DNA from: Arthrobacter globiformis
GTDB taxonomy: Bacteria > Actinomycetota > Actinomycetes > Actinomycetales > Micrococcaceae
Reading direction: 5' to 3'
Length of the DNA: 64,000 nucleotides
Assembly (NCBI RefSeq): GCF_030818015.1
Contig: NZ_JAUSZX010000001.1
Coordinates: 1,922,001 to 1,986,000, forward strand
Of this stretch, positions 45,784-54,007 are shown one piece after another. Position 1 is the stretch's first letter, and each line of letters begins with the position of its first letter. The notes beneath the pieces are model-generated. The model saw only the letters and a list, made by a program, of their open reading frames with translations. It was not told where the DNA came from and searched no databases. The position numbers were made by a program, and so were the translations under genes.

Positions 45784-46878
45784 TTAGGCGGCCCGGCTCA
45801 CTGTCGCCTCAGCCAGCCGCCGCAGCGCGGTCTTGGGGAGGTCTTCCAGCGGCAGGAGCTCCAGTGCTGCGTATGCCGCTGCGCCGAATTCCTCGATCAA
45901 CACTTCCGTGGCCTGCAGCGCCCCGCAGTCCGCGATGATCCGGCGGATCTCGGCCACGTCTTCCTCGCTCAGTTCGGGGCTGCCAAGCTTTGAGTCGATG
46001 AACGCGGACTCCTCAGGGGTGGCCAGGTCCAGGGCGAAGGCCACGAGGACGGTCCGCTTGCCTTCCCGGAGGTCGTCTCCCGCGGGCTTTCCGGTGGTGA
46101 CCGGGTCCCCGAAAACGCCCAGGACGTCGTCGCGAAGCTGGAAGGCCTCGCCCAGGGGGAGGGCGAAGGCGGAGTAGCCCCGGAGCAGTTCGTCCGAGGC
46201 TCCGCCGAGCGCACCGCCCAGGGCGAGCGGATGTTCCGTCGAGTACTTGGCCGACTTGAAGCGGATGATCGACTGGGCGCGGCTGACGGCCCCGGCGCGG
46301 TCCCGGACCGGCCCGGCCACCTCTTCGAGGATGTCCAGGTACTGGCCGGCCATGACCTCCGAACGCATAAGGTTGAAGATTAGCCTTGCCCTGCTTCCAG
46401 AGGCTGCCGTTTCGCCGATGTCGGTGAAGGCTTCCTCGCTGAAGGACAGGCAGAGGTCGCCGGCCAGAATGGCCGCGGCGTGGCCGAAGCGTTCGCTGTC
46501 CAGGGCCCAGCCCTGGGACTCGTGGAGCTGGCTGAACCGGCGGTGTACGCTAGGTCCGCCGCGGCGGGTGTCCGACCGGTCGATGATGTCGTCGTGGATC
46601 AGGGCTGCCGCCTGGAACAGCTCAAGCGCGGCGCCTGCTGTGACGATGTCCTCTGCCGCGGCGGGGCCGCCCGCTCCGCGCCACCCCCAGTAGCACATGA
46701 GGGCACGCAGCCGCTTTCCGCCGGTGACCAGGTTGGAGATGGACCCCATGATGGGATCGATGTCCGGCGAGATTGCCGTCATGATCGACTGCCGGGTCGT
46801 CAAAAAGTCTGTGAGCTTTCCCGCGACGGCGGCCACGAAGTCCGCCTGCTCCACGCGAAGCTGCTCGGCCAGCATCAC
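45784..46878 (-). CDS. idsA: Polyprenyl (geranylgeranyl) diphosphate synthase
   Basis: This 364-residue trans-prenyltransferase makes C15-C20 or longer isoprenoid diphosphates for quinones, carotenoids or lipid carriers. The first Asp-rich motif is HDDIIDRSDTRRG (about 95-107) and the second is LRDDVLG (about 243-249); GGKRLRALM is also present. Product length cannot be told by eye. It overlaps the upstream lipoprotein gene by 4 bp. Confidence 0.92.
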   Translation of the reverse strand: MMLAEQLRVEQADFVAAVAGKLTDFLTTRQSIMTAISPDIDPIMGSISNLVTGGKRLRALMCYWGWRGAGGPAAAEDIVTAGAALELFQAAALIHDDIIDRSDTRRGGPSVHRRFSQLHESQGWALDSERFGHAAAILAGDLCLSFSEEAFTDIGETAASGSRARLIFNLMRSEVMAGQYLDILEEVAGPVRDRAGAVSRAQSIIRFKSAKYSTEHPLALGGALGGASDELLRGYSAFALPLGEAFQLRDDVLGVFGDPVTTGKPAGDDLREGKRTVLVAFALDLATPEESAFIDSKLGSPELSEEDVAEIRRIIADCGALQATEVLIEEFGAAAYAALELLPLEDLPKTALRRLAEATVSRAA

Positions 46879-47420
46879 TTGACGGACTCGGGCGTCACGT
46901 TGGCGCCGATAGTGAAGGTGGAAACTCCTCCGGTTGCGGGGACGGCGATGTTAACCGTCTCGTTGCCCGCCCGCACGAAGTCCTTGGACGCCACACTGCC
47001 CACCGTGCTGCCGGGAACGGCCTTGAAGCCCTGTGCCTCCAGGGCTTTGGTGTAGTAGGCGACGACGGCGGCCGGCTTGGCGGCGGTTGAGCCCACCAGT
47101 GCGGCGGTGGCCGGGGATGCTGACTTGTCGAAGCTGCTGGCCACCACCTTGGTCCCGGGCATCACGGGAAGAAGCTTTGACGGGAAGCCTGCGACAAGCG
47201 CTCCCACGGTGGCCGACGTGCCAGGTGATGCACTCGGGCTGGCGGCTGCGGCCGCTGAGGCCGTGGCAGTCGCCACTGCGGACGAGGGGGCCGGTGCCGT
47301 TGCCGCGGGCGTTGCGGAACCAGGGGCCTGTGGCGTGCACGCTGACGCCGCCGCCACTACGGCCGCTCCAGCGGCGAGCAGCCCAAGGCGGGCAGGCATG
47401 AGCGTTCCAATGACCTTCAC
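46875..47420 (-). CDS. Putative secreted lipoprotein
   Basis: This 181-residue protein has a signal peptide with a lipobox-like AAASAC (Cys about 28), a long Ala/Ser/Thr/Pro-rich low-complexity spacer (about 30-75) and a small folded domain (about 80-181; KPAAVVAYYTKALEAQGFKAV). It starts with GTG, with CCAGGAGG upstream. It should be lipid-anchored outside the cell. No function is recognised; it is the first gene of a two-gene operon with idsA. Confidence 0.82.
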   Translation of the reverse strand: MKVIGTLMPARLGLLAAGAAVVAAASACTPQAPGSATPAATAPAPSSAVATATASAAAAASPSASPGTSATVGALVAGFPSKLLPVMPGTKVVASSFDKSASPATAALVGSTAAKPAAVVAYYTKALEAQGFKAVPGSTVGSVASKDFVRAGNETVNIAVPATGGVSTFTIGANVTPESVK

Positions 47421-47495
47421 AGGTGTGGTCCTCCTGGGTGTTGATGCCGGATTCAGCCTCCAGTTTAGTCAGGTGCAGGGCATAGGATTGCAGTT

Positions 47496-48722
47496 GTGGG
47501 GCCGGACGAAGACAGAGAGCAGGCGGAAGCGCGGCTGCGGGACCTTCGGCGGGCAAGCATTATGCACGTCGATATGGATGCGTTTTTTGTCTCGGTTGAA
47601 CTGCGCGCCCGCCCTGACCTGCGCGGCCAGCCGGTCATCGTGGGCTTTCCGGCGGAGCGCTCCGTTGTGCTGTCTGCGTCGTACGAGGCACGCAAGTTCG
47701 GCGTGAAATCGGCGATGCCCATGGCTGTGGCGCACCGGCTGTGTCCGCAGGCCACCATCATCGAGCCCAGGCACAAGCTGTACTACGAGGTATCCGGCCA
47801 GTTGATGGCCATATTTGAGTCCATCACGGAGCTCGTTGAACCGCTCAGTGTTGACGAGGCATTCCTGGACGTCGGAGGCGCGATCCGCAGGCTCGGTCCG
47901 CCGTTGGAAATCGGGCAGTTGATCCGGCGGAGGGTTGCCGGCGAGCTGGGCATCACGGCGTCCGTGGGGATCGCCGCCAGCAAGTTCGTGGCAAAGATCG
48001 CCTCCACCCGGTGCAAGCCGGACGGCCTGCTGCTCATACGGCCGGAGCAGACCGTACCGTATCTTCACAGCCTTCCCGTCAATGCCCTGTGGGGTGTCGG
48101 GGGAAAGACGGCGGAGGTGCTGGCCCGCATGGGCATCCGTACCGTGGCGGACGTCGCCGCGACGCCGGTCTCCTCGCTCAAGAAGGTGCTGGGCGCCACC
48201 GGTGAGCACGTCCACCGGCTCTCCTGGGGCATCGACAGCCGGACGGTCACGCCGGTGCGGGTTGAGAAAAGCATCGGAGCGGAGGAAACGTTCGCCGCGG
48301 ACACGGCGGACGATGCCCTGCTGCACAGGGAGCTGCTGCGGCTGTCCCACCGCACTGCGGAGCGGCTCCGCGCTTCCGGGCTGGTGGCCCGGACGGTGGC
48401 GCTCAAGCTGCGGTACGCCGATTTCTCCACCGTGACCCGAAGCCGCACCGTCCACACGCCGCTGGACAGCGCGCAGCTCATCTATGCCGTGGCCATCCAG
48501 TTGCTGGAGTCACTGGGCAGCCGGCCCCTGACGGTCCGGCTGGTGGGCGTCCGTGCGGAGCAGCTGGAAGCGGCCGCCCAGACATCCCTACAGCTGAGCC
48601 TGGACAGGCGCGATGACAACTGGCGGGCCGCCGAACAGGCGCTGGACAAGGTGACAGGGAAATTCGGCAGCAAGTCCGTGCTTCCGGCCCGGCTGCTTGA
48701 GCCGGGAAGCGGCAACTCCTGA
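47496..48722 (+). CDS. dinB: DNA polymerase IV (Y family)
   Basis: This 408-residue translesion polymerase has DMDAFFVSVE (about 26-35) with catalytic Asp, YEARKFGVKSAM, and SVDEAFLDV (about 112-120) with the catalytic Asp-Glu pair, followed by thumb and little-finger domains. GTG start 75 bp from the divergent lipoprotein gene. No clear beta-clamp motif is seen at the C-terminus (ends ARLLEPGSGNS). A second TGA follows in frame 15 bp after the stop. Confidence 0.94.
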   Translation: MGPDEDREQAEARLRDLRRASIMHVDMDAFFVSVELRARPDLRGQPVIVGFPAERSVVLSASYEARKFGVKSAMPMAVAHRLCPQATIIEPRHKLYYEVSGQLMAIFESITELVEPLSVDEAFLDVGGAIRRLGPPLEIGQLIRRRVAGELGITASVGIAASKFVAKIASTRCKPDGLLLIRPEQTVPYLHSLPVNALWGVGGKTAEVLARMGIRTVADVAATPVSSLKKVLGATGEHVHRLSWGIDSRTVTPVRVEKSIGAEETFAADTADDALLHRELLRLSHRTAERLRASGLVARTVALKLRYADFSTVTRSRTVHTPLDSAQLIYAVAIQLLESLGSRPLTVRLVGVRAEQLEAAAQTSLQLSLDRRDDNWRAAEQALDKVTGKFGSKSVLPARLLEPGSGNS

Positions 48723-48749
48723 TGCGATTCCGGCTGAGTGATTCCCGCG
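48720..48749 (+). repeat. 15-bp imperfect repeat starting at the dinB stop
   Basis: TGATGCGATTCCGGC (48720-48734) and TGAGTGATTCCCGCG (48735-48749) are similar units, each starting with TGA; the second TGA is in frame with the first. The rest of the 330-bp gap to the next gene (48750-49052) shows no gene or clear promoter. Confidence 0.45.
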
Positions 48750-49052
48750 ACATCCGCGGACGCGGGAAACCGTGTTCGTGACCGCAGATCCGTGTCAGTT
48801 CAAGGTCCAGGGAGTGTTGCCGCCCGTGAACAGCGTCTTTCAGAACAGCGCCTAACAAACTATCCTTATAGATACAAAGATTTCGAACGTCTGGACATGT
48901 GTGGATCACCTGACCCGCCGCGTCAGTATGCTTGAATCGCTGGATCTGCCGAGGTTGGCAGGCCGGGAACCTGGATGGCATGCCGGTCGTTGACGAGGCA
49001 GGAACAACCGGTTCTGACCTGTCCGGACGTTGGCCTACTTAAGGAGGTCGTG

Positions 49053-49424
49053 ATGCCGCTCTCGGAGCACGAACAGAAGCTGCTCGAGCAACTCGAGAGG
49101 CAACTGCATGAGGACGATCCAAAGTTCGCCAATTCCATGGGCTCGGATCCCGGCCGCAGCTGGTCCACCCGGCACATCGTGATTGGCGTACTGGCCACGC
49201 TGGCCGGGGTGCTGCTCCTCCTGGTGGGGGTCTCCCTCCAGAACATATTTGTCGGGGTCCTCGGGTTCGTCGTCATGGGTGCCGGAGTTTACTTTGCCAC
49301 GATGCGCAGCGTTGCGGCAGGCAAAGCAAAGGCCGGCGGGCATGGCCGAAAGTCGAAGAGCAAGAGCTCCTTTATGAACAGCCTCGAAGAGCGATGGGAT
49401 GAAAGGCGCCGCGGGGAGTCCTGA
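49053..49424 (+). CDS. DUF3040 membrane protein
   Basis: This 123-residue protein has the DUF3040 N-terminus MPLSEHEQKLLEQLERQL (within about 1-18) and EDDPKFA, two membrane segments (about 45-64 and 66-85), and a basic C-terminus. AAGGAGG (49041-49047) precedes ATG 49053. The family is small, actinobacterial and uncharacterised, and is commonly located just upstream of mraZ. Role unknown. Confidence 0.9.
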   Translation: MPLSEHEQKLLEQLERQLHEDDPKFANSMGSDPGRSWSTRHIVIGVLATLAGVLLLLVGVSLQNIFVGVLGFVVMGAGVYFATMRSVAAGKAKAGGHGRKSKSKSSFMNSLEERWDERRRGES

Positions 49425-49430
49425 GCCCGC

Positions 49431-49481
49431 CGCTCCACTTCCCACCACCTCCACTTCGTACCATCCTCCACATCGCACCAC
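49431..49481 (+). repeat. Three 17-bp repeats after the DUF3040 gene
   Basis: CGCTCCACTTCCCACCA (49431), CCTCCACTTCGTACCAT (49448) and CCTCCACATCGCACCAC (49465) repeat with a 17-bp period, seven bases after the stop codon. Each contains CTCCAC, i.e. GTGGAG on the other strand. Confidence 0.8.
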
Positions 49482-49513
49482 CGGGGCCATCCCGGATGGG
49501 CGCCAATAGTCCA

Positions 49514-49541
49514 GGAATGACCCGCCGCGGCGGGTCATTCC
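49514..49541 (+). terminator. Perfect hairpin between DUF3040 and mraZ
   Basis: GGAATGACCCGCC (49514-49526) and its exact complement (49529-49541) pair with almost no loop, followed by CGCTTTAAG. It probably ends transcription of the DUF3040 gene ahead of the division cluster. Confidence 0.7.
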
Positions 49542-49709
49542 GCTTTAAGCCCCGGAACTGGTGCCGGGACCGGTGTTCCAGGGCCCGATCTCACCGTGGC
49601 CGCCGTCAGTGGACCGGGCAATTTCCCTCCACTTTCCACCCCCGCCCAAAATCCCCGCCATTCCGCCGAAAAATGTTTGTCCAAGCTGCAGAGAAATACA
49701 CGCGTCGCG

Positions 49710-49745
49710 TTGACTGTGGGGAGAAGTGGAGTAAAGTGGAGCGGG
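49710..49745 (+). promoter_or_regulatory. mraZ (dcw cluster) promoter with three MraZ-type boxes
   Basis: TTGACT (49710-49715) and TAAAGT (49732-49737) are 16 bp apart. GTGGGG, GTGGAG and GTGGAG start at 49716, 49726 and 49736, exactly one helical turn apart and covering the spacer and -10, as expected for autorepression by MraZ, which binds GTGGG/TGGGA-type direct repeats. Confidence 0.72.
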
Positions 49746-49805
49746 TAAGAGGGTAGTGGCAGCGCGGGGGTTGTTCGGCTTCTGACGGCAGACGGGCGGT
49801 GGGAC

Positions 49806-50234
49806 GTGTTCCTTGGGACACACTCACCGCGTCTTGACGAAAAGGGCAGGATCATTCTTCCCGCCAAGTTCCGTGAGGAGCTTGCCGGCGGACTTGTTCT
49901 CACGCGAGGCCAGGAGCGCTGCATCTACGTCTTCAGCGAGCAGGAATTCGCGAGGGTACACGAGCAGATCCGGGAGGCTCCGATCTCCAACAAGCAGGCT
50001 CGTGACTACATCCGGGTTTTTCTCTCTGGAGCCTCGGACGAGGTACCTGACAAGCAGGGGCGCGTGACCATACCTCCCGCGCTCCGGGAGTACGCAGGGC
50101 TCGGAAGGGAGCTGGCAGTTATTGGGGCCGGCACCCGGGCTGAGATCTGGGACGCCCAAGCTTGGAATACGTATCTGGCGGAGAAGGAAACCTCCTTCTC
50201 TGAAACCGACAACCCCATCGCCGGCATCCTTTAG
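49806..50234 (+). CDS. mraZ: Transcriptional regulator MraZ
   Basis: This 142-residue protein has two SpoVT/AbrB-like halves, each with a DxxGR core: [15 protein letters not shown] (about 10-24) and [15 protein letters not shown] (about 81-95). It forms ring oligomers that bind direct repeats in its own promoter and repress the division cluster. GTG start. It heads the dcw cluster, 153 bp before rsmH. Confidence 0.95.
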   Translation: MFLGTHSPRLDEKGRIILPAKFREELAGGLVLTRGQERCIYVFSEQEFARVHEQIREAPISNKQARDYIRVFLSGASDEVPDKQGRVTIPPALREYAGLGRELAVIGAGTRAEIWDAQAWNTYLAEKETSFSETDNPIAGIL

Positions 50235-50387
50235 GCCGGCCCGAATCCGTTTCTTGGACGAGATCTCCAGCCGCCCATCCTTTCGACTACCTGGCTCACT
50301 TCCCCGGAGCCAGGCAGCCAAGGGGATAGGGGCGGATGGGGATCTGGCCCAAGAAACCACCCGAGGCGCTCAAGGAAGGACGACGGC

Positions 50388-51386
50388 GTGACAGAACCTG
50401 ACCAGCCGAAGCCTACGTCCGAACGCCATGTGCCGGTCCTCAAGGACCGGTGCATCAATCTTTTGGCGCCCGGATTCGAGGCGGCACGACTGCGCGGTGA
50501 GACGCCGGTGGCCATCGACGCCACGCTCGGCATGGGCGGGCACTCCGAAGCCATGCTCCAGCGCTTTCCGGACCTGCACCTCGTGGGCATCGACCGTGAC
50601 GAGGAAGCCCTGGCGCTGGCAGGTGAGCGGCTCAAGTCCTTCGCGGCCCGCACGGACCTGGTCCACGCTGTGTACGACGAAATCGCCGAGGTGCTGGAGG
50701 ACCTTGGCATTCCCGAGGTGCACGGCATCCTGATGGACCTCGGGGTCTCGTCCCTGCAGCTCGACGAGCGCGAACGCGGTTTCGCCTATTCCTTTGACGC
50801 ACCCCTGGACATGCGCATGGACACCAGCCGCGGCCAGACGGCGGCGGACGTCGTTAACACTTACAGCGAAGAGGAACTGGTCAGGATCATCCGCAAGTGG
50901 GGTGAGGAAAAGTTCGCGGGGCGCATCGCCAACAGGATCGTAAACGCCCGGGCAGCGAAGCCGTTCACCACCACAGGGGAACTCGTCGAACAGATCCGGG
51001 CGGTGGTTCCGGCTGCCGCCGCCAAGTCCGGCGGACACCCGGCCAAACGCACCTTCCAGGCGCTGCGCATCGAAGTCAACGAGGAACTCGAAGTCCTTGA
51101 GCGGGCGGTTCCGGCAGCGGTGGATGCCATCGCGCTTGGCGGCCGGATCGTCGTGATGTCCTACCACTCCCTGGAAGACAAGATCGTCAAGGGCGTCTTC
51201 CAGGCCCGCTCTAAATCATCAGCTCCGCTCGGGTTCCCGGTGGAGCTTGAAGAACACAAGGCCGAACTCAAAACCCTGACCAAAGGCACCGAAGTGCCCA
51301 CCGCCGTCGAGATCGCAGAGAATTCGCGTGCAGCATCAGCCCGGCTGCGCGCAGTGGAACGCATCAGAGCCAGGAGAGCAACATGA
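50388..51386 (+). CDS. rsmH: 16S rRNA (cytosine(1402)-N(4))-methyltransferase
   Basis: This 332-residue SAM-dependent methyltransferase modifies C1402 of 16S rRNA. Motifs: [13 protein letters not shown] (about 13-25), the SAM loop [14 protein letters not shown] (about 45-58), [14 protein letters not shown] and [11 protein letters not shown]. It starts with GTG after AAGGAAGGA, and its stop overlaps the ATG of ftsL (ATGA). Confidence 0.95.
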   Translation: MTEPDQPKPTSERHVPVLKDRCINLLAPGFEAARLRGETPVAIDATLGMGGHSEAMLQRFPDLHLVGIDRDEEALALAGERLKSFAARTDLVHAVYDEIAEVLEDLGIPEVHGILMDLGVSSLQLDERERGFAYSFDAPLDMRMDTSRGQTAADVVNTYSEEELVRIIRKWGEEKFAGRIANRIVNARAAKPFTTTGELVEQIRAVVPAAAAKSGGHPAKRTFQALRIEVNEELEVLERAVPAAVDAIALGGRIVVMSYHSLEDKIVKGVFQARSKSSAPLGFPVELEEHKAELKTLTKGTEVPTAVEIAENSRAASARLRAVERIRARRAT

Positions 51387-52039
51387 GCGCAGCAGCTGCC
51401 AAGAACCTCGCCCTTCCGTCCGGCCCGAGCGTCCAGGATGTAGAGGCCGGCCTTCCGGGTTCGGCCCGCAAGGCGCGCACCCCGCTGTCCCTAGTCCGGT
51501 CCGCACCGAGGAAGCGCCGTGCGCCCTTTGTTGTTCTCTGCTTCGGCATGCTGGCCGCTGCGCTGGTCGCGGTGCTGGTGCTCAACATCTCTGTGTCCAC
51601 GGCCCAGTACCAGCTGGTCAAGCTCCGTGCCGAACAGACGTCGCTCACCAAGCAGAACCAGGATCTGACACAGCAGGTGCAAAACTTCGAAGCTCCCCAG
51701 AATCTGGCTGCCAAGGCCGCAGAATTGGGAATGGTAGCTTCCAACGGCAAGGGACAGATTGATCTTTCCACGCTGACGGTGAGCGGGGATGCCAAGCCGG
51801 CGGTCAAGGGAGACTCGGCGGGAGCGGTGATCGCTGCCCCTGCGGTCCCGGGTCAGCTGAATGTGGTTCCGCCCGCCAGCGCGGGCGAGCCGCTGGCAAG
51901 CAGGGCGCCTGCTGCCGGCGAAACGGCAGCTGCCCAGCCGGAGACCTCGGCGGCTGCGAAGCCGGCCGCTGCCGCCAAGCCGGCCGCCCTTAACGGGGGC
52001 ACCATTCCGGCGCCGGAGCAAAGGACGCCGGGGCAGTAG
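51383..52039 (+). CDS. ftsL: Cell division protein FtsL-like
   Basis: This 218-residue bitopic protein has a basic cytoplasmic N-terminus, one membrane segment (about 51-73), a coiled coil (about 75-115; [27 protein letters not shown] in pieces) and a long Ala/Pro-rich outer tail (about 135-218), longer than typical FtsL. It would join FtsB and FtsQ in the divisome. Position between rsmH and ftsI supports the call; sequence conservation in this family is low. Confidence 0.85.
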   Translation: MSAAAAKNLALPSGPSVQDVEAGLPGSARKARTPLSLVRSAPRKRRAPFVVLCFGMLAAALVAVLVLNISVSTAQYQLVKLRAEQTSLTKQNQDLTQQVQNFEAPQNLAAKAAELGMVASNGKGQIDLSTLTVSGDAKPAVKGDSAGAVIAAPAVPGQLNVVPPASAGEPLASRAPAAGETAAAQPETSAAAKPAAAAKPAALNGGTIPAPEQRTPGQ

Positions 52040-52083
52040 GGCAGGAACAGGCGGCTGGTAGCCCGCATGGCAAGCAGTAGGGG
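52033..52083 (+). repeat. Degenerate repeat of the ftsL 3' end
   Basis: GCAGTAGGG at the ftsL stop (from 52033) recurs as GCAGTAGGGG (from 52074), with a decayed unit CTGGTAGCC between; TAG occurs at 52037, 52059 and 52078. The copies fill the gap up to ftsI. Confidence 0.45.
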
Positions 52084-53892
52084 ATGAGCGTGGCGCAAGG
52101 CAAGAGCAAGGCAAGCAAGAAGAAGGCTGCTAACGCCACGAAGAGGCTCCGCCTTGGACTCAGCATTATGCTTGCGCTGCTGGTGGTTGTCGGCGGGAAG
52201 CTGTTCCTGGTGCAGGGGCTGGACGTCGGCGGCATGGCTGAAGCTGCGCTTGACAACCGGCTGCGCCCCACCGTGCTGCCGGCCGAACGCGGCAGCATCC
52301 TGGACGCGAATGGAACGGTGCTGGCCAACAGCGTTATCCGCTACAACATCACTGTTGACCAGTCTGTAAATACCAAGACCGAATCCTTCAAGCGGCTTGA
52401 AAAGGTGAACGGCAAGGACGAGCTGGTCACCGTGTCACGTGACCAGGGGATCGCCGAGCTCGCTGCCGTCCTGGGCATGGACACCGAGGACGTGCGCAAA
52501 TCCGTCACCGGCACCAGGACGTACTACATCGTGGCCAAGGACCTCCGGCCTGACGTCGAAAACCGGGTGTCGGAACTGCAGATCCCGGGTATCTTCTCCG
52601 AAGGCACCAGCAAGCGCGTCTACCCGAACGGCTCGGTGGCCGGCGGCATTGTGGGCTTCCTGGAGAACGGAACCACCGGCCAGGCCGGCCTCGAACAGAC
52701 CCAGGACGCGATACTGCGTGGCACTCCGGGCAAGCGGGTGTTCGAAATCGGCGCTGACGGCCTCCGCATTCCCGTGGGCATCGACGAACTGACGCCCGCG
52801 CAGGACGGCAAGGACGTCAAGCTCACCCTGAACTCCGACCTCCAGTACTTCGCCCAGCAGGCCATCCAGACCCAGGCGGACAAGCTCAGCGCCGAGTGGG
52901 GGGTCATCATCGTCTCGGACGTGAAGACCGGCAACATCATCGCCATGGCCGACACCAACACGCCTGACCCCAACGACCCCGGCAAGGTGGCGGCCAAGGA
53001 CCGGGGCGTCCGTTCCGTCACCGCGGCGTACGAGCCCGGATCGGTGGAAAAGATGATCACCGCCGCCGCGGTCATCGAAGAAGGCAAGGCCAAACCGCTG
53101 GACACCTTCGTTATCCCGCCGTCCCTGGTGGTGGACGGCCAGCAGTTTGACGACTCGTTTTCCCACGGGACCGAGAAGCGGACCCTGGCGGGCATCCTGG
53201 GCTGGTCCATGAACACGGGCACCGTGATGGCGGGCCAGCGCCTCACCAAGGATCAGCGCCATGACTGGCTGCAGAAATTCGGCATCGGCGAGGCGCCGGA
53301 GATCGGGTTGCCGGCGGAGGCAAAGGGCATCCTGACACCGGCCGACCAGTGGGACGGCCGCCAGCAGTACACGGTGCTGTTCGGGCAGGGTGTCTCGCAG
53401 TCGACACTCCAGACGGTCCGCGCCTACCAGTCCATCGCCAACGACGGGGTGATGCTGCAGCCGCGGCTTATCGACAGCTACATCAGCCCGGACGGAACCG
53501 AGGAAAAGGTCGCGGCCAAGCCGTCCCGCAGGGTGGTCTCGGAGGGGACGGCGAAGCAGGTGAGGGACATCCTCGAAAGTGCCGTTACGGAGGGCCAGAT
53601 CAAGGAGGCCGCAATCGACGGCTACCGGGTGGGCGCCAAGACCGGTACCTCACAATCGCCCTGCGACGACGGGACCGCAGGCTTCTGCGGGTACACCGCC
53701 TCGATGGTGGGGATGGCGCCGATGGACGATCCGCGGTTTATTGTGGAGGTGGTCCTGCAGCGTCCCAAGGGGTCCATTTACGGGATTACCAACGGGCCCG
53801 TGTTCCGCTCGGTCATGAGCCAGGCGCTGCGGACGTACAACGTTCCGCCGTCCAAGGGCACGCCCGCCAGGCTGCCGCAGTTCGCCAAGTGA
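52084..53892 (+). CDS. ftsI: Penicillin-binding transpeptidase FtsI (PBP3 type)
   Basis: This 602-residue class B penicillin-binding protein has a short cytoplasmic tail rich in Lys, one membrane anchor (about 22-45), a dimerisation domain (about 60-220) and a transpeptidase domain with SVEK (Ser320, Lys323), SMN (375-377) and KTGT (519-522). It cross-links septal peptidoglycan with FtsW. No PASTA domain is present, unlike some Gram-positive PBP2x. The stop lies within a threefold repeat. Confidence 0.94.
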   Translation: MSVAQGKSKASKKKAANATKRLRLGLSIMLALLVVVGGKLFLVQGLDVGGMAEAALDNRLRPTVLPAERGSILDANGTVLANSVIRYNITVDQSVNTKTESFKRLEKVNGKDELVTVSRDQGIAELAAVLGMDTEDVRKSVTGTRTYYIVAKDLRPDVENRVSELQIPGIFSEGTSKRVYPNGSVAGGIVGFLENGTTGQAGLEQTQDAILRGTPGKRVFEIGADGLRIPVGIDELTPAQDGKDVKLTLNSDLQYFAQQAIQTQADKLSAEWGVIIVSDVKTGNIIAMADTNTPDPNDPGKVAAKDRGVRSVTAAYEPGSVEKMITAAAVIEEGKAKPLDTFVIPPSLVVDGQQFDDSFSHGTEKRTLAGILGWSMNTGTVMAGQRLTKDQRHDWLQKFGIGEAPEIGLPAEAKGILTPADQWDGRQQYTVLFGQGVSQSTLQTVRAYQSIANDGVMLQPRLIDSYISPDGTEEKVAAKPSRRVVSEGTAKQVRDILESAVTEGQIKEAAIDGYRVGAKTGTSQSPCDDGTAGFCGYTASMVGMAPMDDPRFIVEVVLQRPKGSIYGITNGPVFRSVMSQALRTYNVPPSKGTPARLPQFAK

Positions 53893-53931
53893 CCAGTACG
53901 CCACATAACGCAGCACGCCAAGTAACGCCCG
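53883..53931 (+). repeat. Three 16-17 bp repeats across the ftsI stop
   Basis: CGCCAAGTGACCAGTA (53883), CGCCACATAACGCAGCA (53899) and CGCCAAGTAACGCCCG (53916) each carry a stop triplet (TGA, TAA, TAA) at the same place; the first is the real ftsI stop. Confidence 0.8.
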
Positions 53932-54007
53932 CCATGAAAGACCGCGGTACACCTGAACAAACAGTTCTGTCGTGTCCGTTGGTCCACTAGCACCAACGGA
54001 GATTCAG

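Noticed and set aside
48723..49052. Small protein gene in the dinB-DUF3040 gap
   Set aside because: The only open frame (about 65 codons from 48738) has no ribosome site, no recognisable domain and a composition like non-coding sequence.
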